This document shows, in pieces, positions 24,858 to 33,862 of a stretch of 53,408 bases of DNA (the first letter of the stretch is position 1; every line of letters begins with the position of its first letter). The stretch lies in the NCBI GenBank assembly GCA_017430225.1, contig JAFRNK010000058.1, positions 1 through 53,408 of the forward strand, read 5' to 3'. A model generated the notes under the pieces. The model was not told where the DNA came from and did not search any database. It saw only the letters and a list, made by a program, of their open reading frames with translations. Both the position numbers and the translations under genes were made by a program. The stretch is from Clostridia bacterium (GTDB lineage Bacteria > Bacillota > Clostridia > Christensenellales > Aristaeellaceae).

Positions 24858-24918
24858 GCCCTCATCTGTCACGCCTTCGGCGCGACACCTTCTCCCGAGA
24901 TCGGGAGAAGGCTTTTTA
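24858..24918 (+). terminator. Palindromic repeat acting as terminator
   Basis: CCCTCATCTGTC, a small TTCG hairpin, then the perfect palindrome CCTTCTCCCGA/TCGGGAGAAGG (24888-24911) and TTTTTAT. It belongs to the same dispersed family as 53287-53352 and would end the MATE-ATPase transcript. Confidence 0.75.
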
Positions 24919-24980
24919 TTTGCTTTTCATCGCAAATATATCAGTATCAAAAAAAGAAATTATTTGAGAAAGCAATACGC

Positions 24981-25040
24981 CAAAAGGCTTCCCCCGATCT
25001 CGGGGGAAGCTGTCAGGCAGAGCCTGACTGATGAGGGCTT
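24981..25040 (-). repeat. Palindromic repeat, inverted copy
   Basis: Read leftward: AGCCCTCATCAGTCAGGC, CTGACAG, then CTTCCCCCGA/TCGGGGGAAG and a T-rich end. It faces the copy at 24858 and would end the leftward gene that finishes at 25076. Confidence 0.75.
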
Positions 25041-25075
25041 TCTTCAGCGTCAGCGGTCTCTTAGTATTAAACGAT

Positions 25076-25714
25076 TCAGGTACTGCTTCCAGACAACCCT
25101 GTGCCGTTCTGTATGGCTGTGATCGCGTCAAACTCAGCCTGGGTGATGATATTGGCCTGCAACAGTTCGATCAGCAGGCTGGCGTTCTGCGCGGTCGCTT
25201 TCTTCTGCTTTTTGGTCTGCTGGCCGTCCTTCTGCGTCGCGCCGGCGGTTGTGTCTGTACTGTCTTCTGCGGCGTTCGCGTCGGACGTGTCTGCGCTGTC
25301 GCGCGCATCCATATAAGCCTTGATCTTTTCGCGGGTCTCCTGCGAGATCACGCCCTGGGCGAGAAGTGCGTCAAAGTCGATGGCTGCAGTGGCGGATGTG
25401 CTCTTCTTGCCTTGCTTTTGGCTGCGCTGGCCGCCCGCTGCGCCGCTGCCGCCTTTGGCTTGCCCTTCAGCAGGCGCCGCGCCGCCGGGCTGTCCGGGGA
25501 CTCCGGTGCGCTTTTTGCCGCCCTTGCTTCGGCTGCTTTCCCCGGATTGCTGGCCCTGCTGCTGGCGGCGGCCGCGGGCCTGCGCGTTCGGGGCCGGCTG
25601 TACTTCCTGCTGCTCCTGAACGGCAGCGCCCGCTGTTCCGGTGTCCTCCGCGAAAGCGCCTGTGGCGCCGACGGCCAGTACAAGCGCCAGTATCCATACG
25701 ATCATTCTTTTCAT
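25076..25714 (-). CDS. Secreted low-complexity protein with two SHOCT-like helical repeats
   Basis: The 212-residue product has a clear Sec signal peptide (MKRMIVWILALVLAVGATGAFA, cleavage near 21) and a long Gln/Gly/Lys/Ser-rich stretch with low-complexity basic patches (about 40-110). Two similar short helical units follow: FDALLAQGVISQETREKIKAY (about 112-132) and LLIELLQANIITQAEFDAI in the last 40 residues. These resemble the SHOCT pattern (Gly/Asn-Ile-Ile-Thr/Ser-x-Glu). I know no function for such an arrangement. The start at 25714 is set by AAGGAGG 8 bases upstream, dismissing an ATG six codons earlier. It is monocistronic and ends in a palindromic repeat. Confidence 0.75.
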   Translation of the reverse strand: MKRMIVWILALVLAVGATGAFAEDTGTAGAAVQEQQEVQPAPNAQARGRRQQQGQQSGESSRSKGGKKRTGVPGQPGGAAPAEGQAKGGSGAAGGQRSQKQGKKSTSATAAIDFDALLAQGVISQETREKIKAYMDARDSADTSDANAAEDSTDTTAGATQKDGQQTKKQKKATAQNASLLIELLQANIITQAEFDAITAIQNGTGLSGSST

Positions 25715-25842
25715 CGGTATATCCTCCTTCATGCTTATGAAACATCTTCAGCCGAACGGGAATGTGCACTGTTCCTCTCCGGCGGTATCATCATACGGGA
25801 AGATACTTAAAGAAAGATTGAAAAAACCGGAAAATACCGCTC

Positions 25843-25871
25843 TTTTCATCCCCCGGAATCTATGCTATAAT
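25843..25871 (+). promoter_or_regulatory. Probable promoter of the glycosidase cluster
   Basis: A perfect TATAAT (25866-25871) with only a weak TTTTCA (25843-25848) 17 bases upstream. A weak -35 box suggests an activator, but none is seen nearby. Confidence 0.5.
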
Positions 25872-25925
25872 CGCATCGACAGACGGCGCGGATGGCGCAA
25901 AGAAACAAAACAGGGAGGCACGGTT

Positions 25926-27959
25926 ATGCAGTACCCACCCATCATGAAAGGTTTTCCGGTTCTGCTGCACGGCGGCGACTATAATCCCGAGCAGTGGCTG
26001 CACATGAAAGAGGAGATCTGGCCCCGCGATATGGAACTGGCGAAAGCGGCCGGCATCAATACCCTGTCTGTGGGGATTTTCTCCTGGGCGGTGCTCGAGC
26101 CGCGCGAGGGCGAGTACGATTTCAGTTTCCTGGACGAGATCATGGATATGCTGGCAGCCAACGGCCTGAAGGCCGTGCTGGCGACCCCCAGCGGCGCGAA
26201 ACCGCAGTGGATGGCGGAAAAATATCCCGAGACGCTGCGGGTGGATGCGGACCGGAGACGGAGACTGTACGGCACGCGGCACAACCACTGCCTGTCTTCA
26301 CCCGTCTATCGCGAGAAGATCTGCGCGATCAATGCCGCGCTGGCGGAGCGTTACAAGGATCATCCGGCGCTGGGGATGTGGCATGTCTCCAACGAATACG
26401 GCGGCGAGTGCCATTGCCCGCTGTGCCAGCAGCGCTTTCACACATGGCTCGAAAAGCGGTACGGGACCATCGACAGGCTCAACGCGGCCTGGTGGAACAC
26501 TTTCTGGAGCCATCTCTATACCTCGTTCGACGCCGTGGAAAGCCCTTCGCCCATCGGGGAATGTGATAATCCGGCCCTCAGCCTCAACTGGCGGCGTTTC
26601 ACTTCCGATCAGTTCCGGGACTTTTATGAGTGCGAGAGCGCGCCGCTGAAGGCGATCACTCCGGGTGTTCCCTGCACCGCCAACCTGATGGCGACCTATG
26701 AGGGCATCGACTACTTTAATCTGGGCCGCGCGCTGGACGTTTCTTCCTGGGATAACTATCCGCAGTGGACGGGCGATGCCCGGGACGCGGACGTGCTGAT
26801 GGACACAGCGTTCAATCACGATCTGATGCGCGGTGTCGGCGGACAGAAGCCGTTCATGATGATGGAATCTTCTCCCAGTGCGGTCAACTGGCAGCCGGTC
26901 AACCGCCTGCGCCGGCCCGGCATATTGATGCTGCAGGGCATGCAGGCCGTCGCCCACGGCTCGGACAGCGTGCAGTATTTCCAGTTCCGCAAGGGCCGCG
27001 GCGGCACAGAAAAATACCACGGCGCGGTGGTGGACCATGCCGGCACGAAGGAGACCCGCGTCTACCGTGAGGTATCGGAAGTCGGCAAGCGGCTCGGAGA
27101 GCTGAGCGCCATCACGGGCAGCGCTCCGGAAAGCCGGATCGCGCTCATCTATGACTGGGAGAACCGCTGGGCGCTGAAAACCGCCGCTTTCGGACATCGT
27201 AACAATCACCGCTATGAGGCGACCGTACGCGCGCATTACTGTGCGCTGCGCGGGCTGGCCTATGACGTGGACCTGATCGACCAGACTTGCGCGTTAGAGG
27301 GCTACCGTGTAGTCGTCGGGCCCATGACTTACATGCTCCGGCCGGGATTTGCGGAGCGTGTGCAGCGCTTTGTCGCGGATGGGGGCGTGTATGTAGGCAC
27401 TTATATTTCCGGCTGGGTGGACGAGGATGACAAGTGCTTCCTCGGCGGCTGGCCGGGTCCGCTCAAGGACGTTTTCGGCCTCTGGGACGAGGAGACCGAC
27501 GCGCTGGATGAGACGCAGCACAACCATTTCAGCTGGCAGGGCAAGACCTACCGGGTGGATGATTACGCCGCGCTGATCCACGCCCGCGGGGCGGAAGCGC
27601 TGGCGCAGTACGATGAAAACTTCTACCGTGGCTTTCCTGTGCTGACCCGTCACGCGTACGGCAAAGGGCTCGCCTATTACATCGCTGCCCGTACCGGCGG
27701 GGATTTCCTGCGTGACTTCTTCGCGGCGCTCCTGCAAGAGCAGGGCCTTCGGCCGCTGGTTCCCGATCTCCCCGCCGGGGTGGACTGCACCTCGCGCGTG
27801 GGCAGCGAAGGACGGTTCCTGTTCCTGCTGAACGGGAATCCGCACGCCGTGACCGTCTGCGTGCCTTCGGGCGTCCGGGAGGAGGACGGGACGCCGGTCC
27901 GCGGCCAGACCGAGCTTCAGCCATGGGAAGCGCTCGTCGTCAGGACAGACGGCGAGTGA
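25926..27959 (+). CDS. GH42 beta-galactosidase
   Basis: The 677-residue enzyme has the GH42 three-domain length. The catalytic acid/base is Glu157 in NEYGGEC and the nucleophile is Glu314 in MMESSPSAVNW. The zinc-binding cysteines Cys122, Cys162, Cys164 and Cys167 (ECHCPLC) are complete. GH42 enzymes remove terminal beta-galactosyl residues, often from galactan or arabinogalactan oligosaccharides. There is no signal peptide, so it acts on imported oligosaccharides. The start has AGGGAGG 8 bases upstream. It leads a same-strand group with a lipase, a GH127 and a serine hydrolase; no sugar transporter is present in the group. Confidence 0.95.
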   Translation: MQYPPIMKGFPVLLHGGDYNPEQWLHMKEEIWPRDMELAKAAGINTLSVGIFSWAVLEPREGEYDFSFLDEIMDMLAANGLKAVLATPSGAKPQWMAEKYPETLRVDADRRRRLYGTRHNHCLSSPVYREKICAINAALAERYKDHPALGMWHVSNEYGGECHCPLCQQRFHTWLEKRYGTIDRLNAAWWNTFWSHLYTSFDAVESPSPIGECDNPALSLNWRRFTSDQFRDFYECESAPLKAITPGVPCTANLMATYEGIDYFNLGRALDVSSWDNYPQWTGDARDADVLMDTAFNHDLMRGVGGQKPFMMMESSPSAVNWQPVNRLRRPGILMLQGMQAVAHGSDSVQYFQFRKGRGGTEKYHGAVVDHAGTKETRVYREVSEVGKRLGELSAITGSAPESRIALIYDWENRWALKTAAFGHRNNHRYEATVRAHYCALRGLAYDVDLIDQTCALEGYRVVVGPMTYMLRPGFAERVQRFVADGGVYVGTYISGWVDEDDKCFLGGWPGPLKDVFGLWDEETDALDETQHNHFSWQGKTYRVDDYAALIHARGAEALAQYDENFYRGFPVLTRHAYGKGLAYYIAARTGGDFLRDFFAALLQEQGLRPLVPDLPAGVDCTSRVGSEGRFLFLLNGNPHAVTVCVPSGVREEDGTPVRGQTELQPWEALVVRTDGE

Positions 27960-27980
27960 ATCTACGGGGAGAACTGAAGC

Positions 27981-28769
27981 ATGAAAACCCGTTATCCCCT
28001 ACTGCTGGTGCATGGTTTTGCCATGAAGGACACCTTCTTCATGCGCTCTTTCGGACGCATCGATCGCATCCTGCGCATCCAGGGGCACCAGGTCTTCACC
28101 AGCAAGATCGACGCTGTTGGAAACGTGGAAAGCAACGCACAGCAGCTGAAGGAGGAGATCGACCGCATCTGCGCGGAAACCGGCGCGGAGAAGGTCAATA
28201 TCATCGCGCACTCCAAGGGCGGCTTGGATGCCAAATACATGATCCAACACCTCGGCATGGCGGACCGCGTGGCGTCGCTGACGACGCTTTGCACCCCGTT
28301 CAAGGGCTCTCCGATCGCCAGCTTCATCCTGCGGTTCCCGGAGTTTGCGGTGCGCTACGCCGCCTGGTGGGTCAACCTGGCCTACCGGATCCTGGGCGAC
28401 CGCGCGCCGGACAGCTTTACCGCATGCCAGGAAATGCGCCGCGTGACGGACGAAACCACCGAAACGCTGAACTGCGCCGGACAGGTCTTCTGCCAGAGTT
28501 TTTCTTCTGCGGTCCGCAAGGGGGAAAAGGGACAGGACTTCGTGATGAGCATTCCGCTGGCCTTTTCCCGCTGGCTGGAGAAGAATCGCATCACGGACGG
28601 ACTGGTCCCGAAAGATTCCGCGATTTTCGGCAATTATCGCGGCGACTGCGTGGACGGCTCGATCTCGCATACCGAGATCGTGGACTTTATGGTCGCTGAC
28701 AAAAAGCGGGACAAAATCTACGCTTTCTATTCCGCCCTGTGCGAAGAACTGGTCAACGCCGGGTACTGA
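27981..28769 (+). CDS. Alpha/beta hydrolase, triacylglycerol lipase-like
   Basis: A 262-residue hydrolase without signal peptide. The N-terminal strand ends YPLLLVHGF with the oxyanion His-Gly, and the nucleophile elbow is AHSKGG with Ser about 76, as in bacterial lipases of the LipA/EstA (family I-like) type. Asp/His candidates lie in DGLVP (about 213-217) and SISHTEIVDFM (His about 235). It follows GH42 by 21 bases with a GGGGAG site. An esterase removing acyl groups from sugars or lipids is possible; the substrate is not evident. Confidence 0.85.
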   Translation: MKTRYPLLLVHGFAMKDTFFMRSFGRIDRILRIQGHQVFTSKIDAVGNVESNAQQLKEEIDRICAETGAEKVNIIAHSKGGLDAKYMIQHLGMADRVASLTTLCTPFKGSPIASFILRFPEFAVRYAAWWVNLAYRILGDRAPDSFTACQEMRRVTDETTETLNCAGQVFCQSFSSAVRKGEKGQDFVMSIPLAFSRWLEKNRITDGLVPKDSAIFGNYRGDCVDGSISHTEIVDFMVADKKRDKIYAFYSALCEELVNAGY

Positions 28770-28825
28770 GCAACCGGAACCCGCACAAAACCGAAACTGC
28801 AAGCAGCTGACAAGGAGTCTGTTGT

Positions 28826-30766
28826 ATGAACAAGAACGATTTCACCCATCCCCTGCCCCTTCGCAGCGTCCGGGTCACGGACGGGTTCTGGGGCAGCTAT
28901 CAGCGCAGGGTGCTGGACAAGGTGATCCCCTACCAGTGGGAAGCGCTGAACGACCGTGTGCCCGGCGCGGATAAAAGCGGCTGCATCCGGAATTTCGAAA
29001 TCGCCGCGGGCCGCAGACAGGGCGAACATTACGGCTGGGTGTTCCAGGACAGCGACTTGGCGAAATGGCTGGAGGCCGTCGCCTATGCCCTGACGGTGCG
29101 GCCGGATCCTGAGCTTGAGCGCACGGCGGACGAAGCGATCGAACTCGTCTGCGCCGCGCAGCAGCCGGACGGATACCTGAACACGTATTACATCATCAAC
29201 GGGCTGGAGAAGCGCTTCACCAACCTCCAGGACCATCACGAGCTGTACTGTTTCGGGCATATGCTGGAGGCGGCGGTCGCCTATTACCAGGCGACGGGCA
29301 AGGACGCGCTCCTGCAGGCCATGATCCGCTACGCGGACTGCATCGACCGCTGCATCGGCCCGGAAGAAGGCAAGCTGCACGGCTATCCGGGCCACGAGGT
29401 CGCGGAAATGGCGCTCATGCGCCTGTATGCGATCACGCATGACGAAAAACACCTGAGGCTGGCAAAGTATTTCATCGATCAGCGCGGCCAGGCGCCGCTG
29501 TACTTCGAGGAGGAGGGGCGCCGGAACGGCAACCGCTTCTATTGGGAGAACAGCCCGTTCCGCTATAACTATTACCAGGCGGGGATGCCCGTGCGCAAGC
29601 AGAAAGAGGCGATGGGCCACGCGGTGCGTGCCGCTTACCTGATGAGCGGCATTGCGGATGTCGCGCGGGAAACCGGTGACGAGGAGCTGTACAGGACCGC
29701 GCTCACGCTGTGGGAAAGCGCGACCCGCAGGCGCATGTACATCACCGGCGCGATCGGTTCCTCCCACTACGGCGAGGCCTTCACCTTCGACTACGATTTG
29801 CCGAACGATACCGTCTACGGCGAGACCTGTGCGGCGATCGGCCTGGTCTTCTTCGCGCGGAGGATGCTGGAGATCCGGCCGAAAGCCGAATACGCGGACG
29901 TGATGGAGCGCGTGCTGTACAACGGGGTCATCAGCGGCATGTCGCTGGACGGGACGCGGTTCTTCTATGTGAATCCGCTGGAGGTCGTGCCGGAGGCGTG
30001 CGAAAAGGATGAGGGCAAGCGCCATGTGAAGCCCGAGCGCCAGAAGTGGTTCGGCTGCGCCTGCTGCCCGCCCAACCTCGTGCGGCTGCTGGCTTCCGTG
30101 GGGCAGTATATGGTCACCGCACGGGACGGAGCGGCCTACATTCACCTGTATATCGGCGCGGACCTGGTGCTGGAGCTGAACGGCCGGCCGCTGAAGGTCA
30201 GCCTCCGATCCGGATTCCCGTGGCAGGGCAAGGTCAGCCTGTCGGTGACAGACGGCCAGGCGGGCGGATGCATCGCGCTGCGCATACCCGGCTGGTGCGG
30301 CCGTTATACGCTGGTTGTCAACGGCCGGCCTCCGGAAGCGTCTGTCAAGGACGGATATCTTCTGCTGGACCGCACTTGGCAGCCGGGGGATACTGTAGAA
30401 CTGGACTTCGATATGCCGGTCACGCGGATGGCCGCGGACCCGCGCGTGCGTGAGGATATCGGAAAGGTGGCCGTCACGCGCGGCCCGCTCGTTTACTGCC
30501 TGGAGGAAAAGGACAACGGCAAAAACCTGCACCTGCTGCGGCTGCCGCGGGAAGCGGAGTTTGAGATCCGCGAAGCGCCGGACCTGCTCGGCGGTGTGAC
30601 GGTGCTGACCGCGGAAGGCCTGCGCCGCAGTGAAAACTGGGCCGCCGATGCCCTGTACGCGCCGGCGGGACAGTCCGAAGAGACGCCCTGTCCGCTGACC
30701 TTTATCCCGTATTACGCCTGGGCGAACCGCGGGATTGGGGAAATGAGCGTGTGGACCAGGGAATGA
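28826..30766 (+). CDS. GH127 beta-L-arabinofuranosidase
   Basis: The 646-residue protein matches the GH127 family (formerly DUF1680), which cleaves terminal beta-L-arabinofuranose from plant glycoproteins and pectic side chains by a cysteine nucleophile held by zinc. The metal site is visible: Glu333 and Cys335 in GETCAA, and Cys413-Cys414 in CACCPPN (with an additional Cys411). The (alpha/alpha)6 barrel region is followed by a beta-sandwich domain from about 440. No signal peptide. It lies 56 bases after the lipase with an AAGGAG site. With GH42 next door it fits breakdown of arabinogalactan-type material. A palindrome-rich stretch follows the stop. Confidence 0.94.
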   Translation: MNKNDFTHPLPLRSVRVTDGFWGSYQRRVLDKVIPYQWEALNDRVPGADKSGCIRNFEIAAGRRQGEHYGWVFQDSDLAKWLEAVAYALTVRPDPELERTADEAIELVCAAQQPDGYLNTYYIINGLEKRFTNLQDHHELYCFGHMLEAAVAYYQATGKDALLQAMIRYADCIDRCIGPEEGKLHGYPGHEVAEMALMRLYAITHDEKHLRLAKYFIDQRGQAPLYFEEEGRRNGNRFYWENSPFRYNYYQAGMPVRKQKEAMGHAVRAAYLMSGIADVARETGDEELYRTALTLWESATRRRMYITGAIGSSHYGEAFTFDYDLPNDTVYGETCAAIGLVFFARRMLEIRPKAEYADVMERVLYNGVISGMSLDGTRFFYVNPLEVVPEACEKDEGKRHVKPERQKWFGCACCPPNLVRLLASVGQYMVTARDGAAYIHLYIGADLVLELNGRPLKVSLRSGFPWQGKVSLSVTDGQAGGCIALRIPGWCGRYTLVVNGRPPEASVKDGYLLLDRTWQPGDTVELDFDMPVTRMAADPRVREDIGKVAVTRGPLVYCLEEKDNGKNLHLLRLPREAEFEIREAPDLLGGVTVLTAEGLRRSENWAADALYAPAGQSEETPCPLTFIPYYAWANRGIGEMSVWTRE

Positions 30767-30772
30767 TAATTC

Positions 30773-30843
30773 AAGGTATAGTGCATCAGGAAAAAGGCAT
30801 AGAGCAATTCTGCTTATGCCTTATACCTTCTCCCTTATACCTT
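30773..30843 (+). repeat. Palindrome of repeated words AAGGTATA / AAGGCATA
   Basis: AAGGTATA and AAGGCATAGAGCA face TGCTTATGCCTT and two copies of TATACCTT around an ATTC loop. It can fold into a long stem after the GH127 gene and just before the next start codon. It shares words with 52119-52202. Confidence 0.7.
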
Positions 30844-30862
30844 AATGATTGTTGGGGGTTTT

Positions 30863-31915
30863 ATGAAGAACATTCAAGCTATGCTGGACGCCGCGCTTGT
30901 CCGCGGCCGTGAAACGGGCTGTTTCCCTGCTGCCGCCGCGGCGGTGGGAATCAGGGATACGGTTCTCGCGCGCAGCTTCACAGGCGAAACGCCGCTGCCG
31001 GGCGATGAGCCGGTCAACGAGCATACGCGCTTTGATATGGCGTCGCTCTCCAAGGTGCTGGGGCCGACCATGATCGCGCTGAAGGCGCTGGAAGCAGGCA
31101 CGCTGCGGCTCGAGGACAAAGTAGGCGATTTCTTCCCCGACGCGCCGGCCGACAAGCGGGACATCACCGTGTTCATGCTGATGACGCACACGGGCGGGTT
31201 CAATCCGTCCTTCCGGTTGGACCGGATGGGCATCCGCCCGGAGGAAACCGCGCGGGCGATCCTCAATTATCCGCTGACCGAGAAGCCGGGAACACGGCCG
31301 ATCTATTCCTGCATGGGCTATATCCTGCTGACGAAATGCCTGGAGCGGCGCTTCGGGCAGCCGCTCGACGTCCTCGCGCGGGAGCGCGTATTTATGCCGC
31401 TGGGCATGACGGAGACGGGGTACTGCCCGCCCGCGGCAGCGGTCTGCGCCGCGACTGAAGTGGATCCTGAGACCGGGAGGCCCTGGATCGGGATCGTGCA
31501 CGACGAAAACGCCCGTTTCCAGGGCGGGGTGTCCGGGAACGCGGGCGTGTTCATGCCGCTCACGGACGGTATCCGTTTCGCGAAAATGCTGGCGAACATG
31601 GGCGACGGGTACCTGCGGCGTGATACCATGGAGAAGGCGATCCACAATTATACACCCGGGCAGGAACAGCACCGGGGGCTGGGCTTCCACCTCGCGGGAA
31701 CACCGGACTGCTTCTTCTCTTCGGCGGTGCCGGATGCGTGCTTCGGCCATACCGGCTTTACCGGCACCAGCCTGCTGGTCGAGCCGGGCACCGGCTTCTG
31801 GGTGCTGCTGCTGACCAACCGCGTCTATCCCACTCGCGACACGTCGCTCCTCTTCCCCTTCAGGCGCGATCTGCATGCGACGATGTGGAAAGCGGTCACA
31901 CAGCGGGACGGGTGA
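30863..31915 (+). CDS. Serine hydrolase, class C beta-lactamase family
   Basis: The 350-residue protein belongs to the beta-lactamase/DD-peptidase-like fold. The active-site Ser is in SLSK (Ser61 to Lys64), a Tyr motif YSC (about 152) replaces the canonical YxN, and HTG (about 298-300) stands in for KTG. Such variants are mostly esterases or peptidases, not beta-lactamases. No signal peptide is seen. The start is uncertain: ATG 30863 follows GGGGG closely, and an upstream in-frame ATG (30845) is possible. It is preceded by a palindromic repeat, so it may be transcribed separately from the glycosidases. A multi-hairpin repeat follows it. Confidence 0.87.
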   Translation: MKNIQAMLDAALVRGRETGCFPAAAAAVGIRDTVLARSFTGETPLPGDEPVNEHTRFDMASLSKVLGPTMIALKALEAGTLRLEDKVGDFFPDAPADKRDITVFMLMTHTGGFNPSFRLDRMGIRPEETARAILNYPLTEKPGTRPIYSCMGYILLTKCLERRFGQPLDVLARERVFMPLGMTETGYCPPAAAVCAATEVDPETGRPWIGIVHDENARFQGGVSGNAGVFMPLTDGIRFAKMLANMGDGYLRRDTMEKAIHNYTPGQEQHRGLGFHLAGTPDCFFSSAVPDACFGHTGFTGTSLLVEPGTGFWVLLLTNRVYPTRDTSLLFPFRRDLHATMWKAVTQRDG

Positions 31916-31933
31916 TCAGGGGGCTGGCGCTTC

Positions 31934-32150
31934 TTCGATGAAATGAAAACCTGTTTTCATTTCATCGATAAAACGCCTTTTCCTCTCGCACCTTTGGTGC
32001 TCCCGGGCGGAAAAGGCGCAAGGAATGAATTTTTGCTCCCGCAGGGCAAGCTCTGCTTCGCAAAAATTCTCCTCGCACCGCGCATGTCGCTGCTGCGGAT
32101 TTATATTCGAAGGGCTTTGCCCTCCGAGCCACCTAAAACTAGTTGACTCT
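31934..32150 (+). repeat. Dispersed multi-hairpin intergenic element, copy B
   Basis: Same order of modules as copy A (17380-17712): a perfect 15-bp TCGAT hairpin (31935-31949 with 31954-31968), a conserved AAAACGCCTTTTCC stem with GGAAAAGGCG, a stem GAATTTTTGC/GCAAAAATTC (32027-32036 with 32060-32069), then CTCCTCGCACCGCGCATGTC and a final AGGGC/GCCCT hairpin. Stem bases differ from copy A but stay paired. Confidence 0.85.
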
Positions 32151-32225
32151 GTTTTCTGTATCGATTCGCCATCAGTCATATTAAAACAGGGCGGTTGCAG
32201 GATCATGTCTGCAATCGCTCTATTT

Positions 32226-33851
32226 TTACTTCTTTGTTCTTGAAGCAGCCAGCAGCCGGATAACGGTCGCGTAGCGCGAGAGGCGGTTCAGCGCTTTCGA
32301 AGGGAGTCCGGCCGGCTGTGAAGGTGCCGGCGTCACAGGCATCTTCAGCTTTGGCGCCGAATTCGGGGTGGGTAAAACGAGCTTGGGAGCCGGACGGGGC
32401 CGGTAAGTATGGCCGGCGGGCCTGCCGGGGAAGGCGGGCTGCGTCGCAGTTTCTGCGGTCGGCTGCCGGTTTAGCGTCATCCTGTGCTGAAGGCGGTCCA
32501 GCCCTTCGTTGACGATGTAGCGGTAAGCGGGGAATTCGTCCGCGGTGATCCTGTACAGCCGATGCGGCAGCAGGCACGCGTCCTTGATGGCGCGTATCCA
32601 CGCGGACAGGCCGTACAGGCTGAGCAGCATATTCCATTCGGCGGTCAGGGATGTCATCGGCGGGACGCAATCCTCGCCGGAGACGGCGATATAGCCGTGC
32701 TCCAGACGCTCGGTCAGGTTGTCCACGTTGTCCAGAAACCGGATGATGCTGTCCTCCCCGACGTTCAGCAGGTCGGCCAGCGGCGATTGATCGGGTTCGC
32801 CCAGTACGCGGCGCAGGGACGTTTCGGACTGCATGTGCAGTACTCGCAGGATCGCCAGGCCGTTCAGCAGCGCCTCCGGCGCGGTTTGCGCGCGCATCAG
32901 CAGGTCGTGCGCTTCGCGATGGCAGGGGTCTTCCACGGCGGAACCGTACATCTGGCGCCGGTCGTACTCGCTGGGGGTGAAGACCAGGTATTCACCCATG
33001 TGCTGCCAGGCGCCGAGCCGGGGCACGAGGTCGTCTTCGTTCAGGATATGCGTGATGGGGTATCCGCCTTCCGGCAGCGGGCGGCCCGGATGCGCGACCG
33101 AAGGTGACGCGAAGCCGATGCCGCTCAGGTATTCCCGGCGGACGCCTTCGCGCAGCAGTTGGTCGATGAACACCTGCATGACCGCTCCGCCCTGGCTGTG
33201 GCCGCACACCCAGAGCCGGAAACGGCAGTCCGGCTTTTTCATCGCCTCGATGATGTCCGCTAGGGTCAGGCGGCCGAGTTTCAGTTCGCTCGCGGCATAG
33301 GGAAACTGGATCTGCCCGGTGCGGCTGACGAACTCCTGCGTAAGCTGCAGGAAGCCCGCGTGAAGCCCGTCCTGCACGTCCATGCGCAGGTTGGCTGTCC
33401 AGTCGCCCAGCTGTTTTCCGGTGCCCATGAAGCTGATGCCCACGATCATCAGCCCGTCCTGGGGCATGAGCATCACGATGGCCTTCAGGGAGTTGGTTTC
33501 TTCTTCGGACTGGCGAAGCCCGAGGATCTGCTCTACGGGATTCAGGGCGGACATTTTCAGCTTGGCCAGCGTCTGCAGGGTGCTGCGCGTCAGATCGGTG
33601 ATTGCCGATCCCGTGCTGTTCAGCATCGCACCGGTGAGCAGCGTGCGGTTGATCAGCATGGAAAAATCCCGCCATCCGGCCTCGGCCCAGTTGTCCTGGT
33701 CCATGGTATAAGCGGCGGCGGCGAGCTCGTAGGACAGGCGGAGCGTGCGCTGGGAGCAGTTCGGCGCGCCTTCCGCGGCGCTGCCGGTTTGCTGGAAGAG
33801 CGTGGAGACGTCAGACAGTCTCACGCCGGTATATGGGCCTTTTGCAGTCAT
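32226..33851 (-). CDS. Lipase class 3-like alpha/beta hydrolase, large
   Basis: The 541-residue protein contains a lipase (class 3-like) core. The segment GLMIVGISFMGTGKQLGDW (about 132-150) corresponds to the oxyanion strand, and the nucleophile elbow is WVCGHSQGGAVMQ with Ser about 219. A following IGFASPSVAHPG and the later NEDDLVPRLGAWQHMG segment supply the likely acid (Asp in DLVPR) and surroundings; this last motif is typical of the family. The C-terminal 100 residues are Pro/Thr-rich and basic. No signal peptide. The start at 33851 follows GGAGG; an alternative ATG at 33863 overlaps the cvpA stop. The substrate is unknown. Confidence 0.8.
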   Translation of the reverse strand: MTAKGPYTGVRLSDVSTLFQQTGSAAEGAPNCSQRTLRLSYELAAAAYTMDQDNWAEAGWRDFSMLINRTLLTGAMLNSTGSAITDLTRSTLQTLAKLKMSALNPVEQILGLRQSEEETNSLKAIVMLMPQDGLMIVGISFMGTGKQLGDWTANLRMDVQDGLHAGFLQLTQEFVSRTGQIQFPYAASELKLGRLTLADIIEAMKKPDCRFRLWVCGHSQGGAVMQVFIDQLLREGVRREYLSGIGFASPSVAHPGRPLPEGGYPITHILNEDDLVPRLGAWQHMGEYLVFTPSEYDRRQMYGSAVEDPCHREAHDLLMRAQTAPEALLNGLAILRVLHMQSETSLRRVLGEPDQSPLADLLNVGEDSIIRFLDNVDNLTERLEHGYIAVSGEDCVPPMTSLTAEWNMLLSLYGLSAWIRAIKDACLLPHRLYRITADEFPAYRYIVNEGLDRLQHRMTLNRQPTAETATQPAFPGRPAGHTYRPRPAPKLVLPTPNSAPKLKMPVTPAPSQPAGLPSKALNRLSRYATVIRLLAASRTKK

Positions 33852-33862
33852 GCCGGCCTCCA

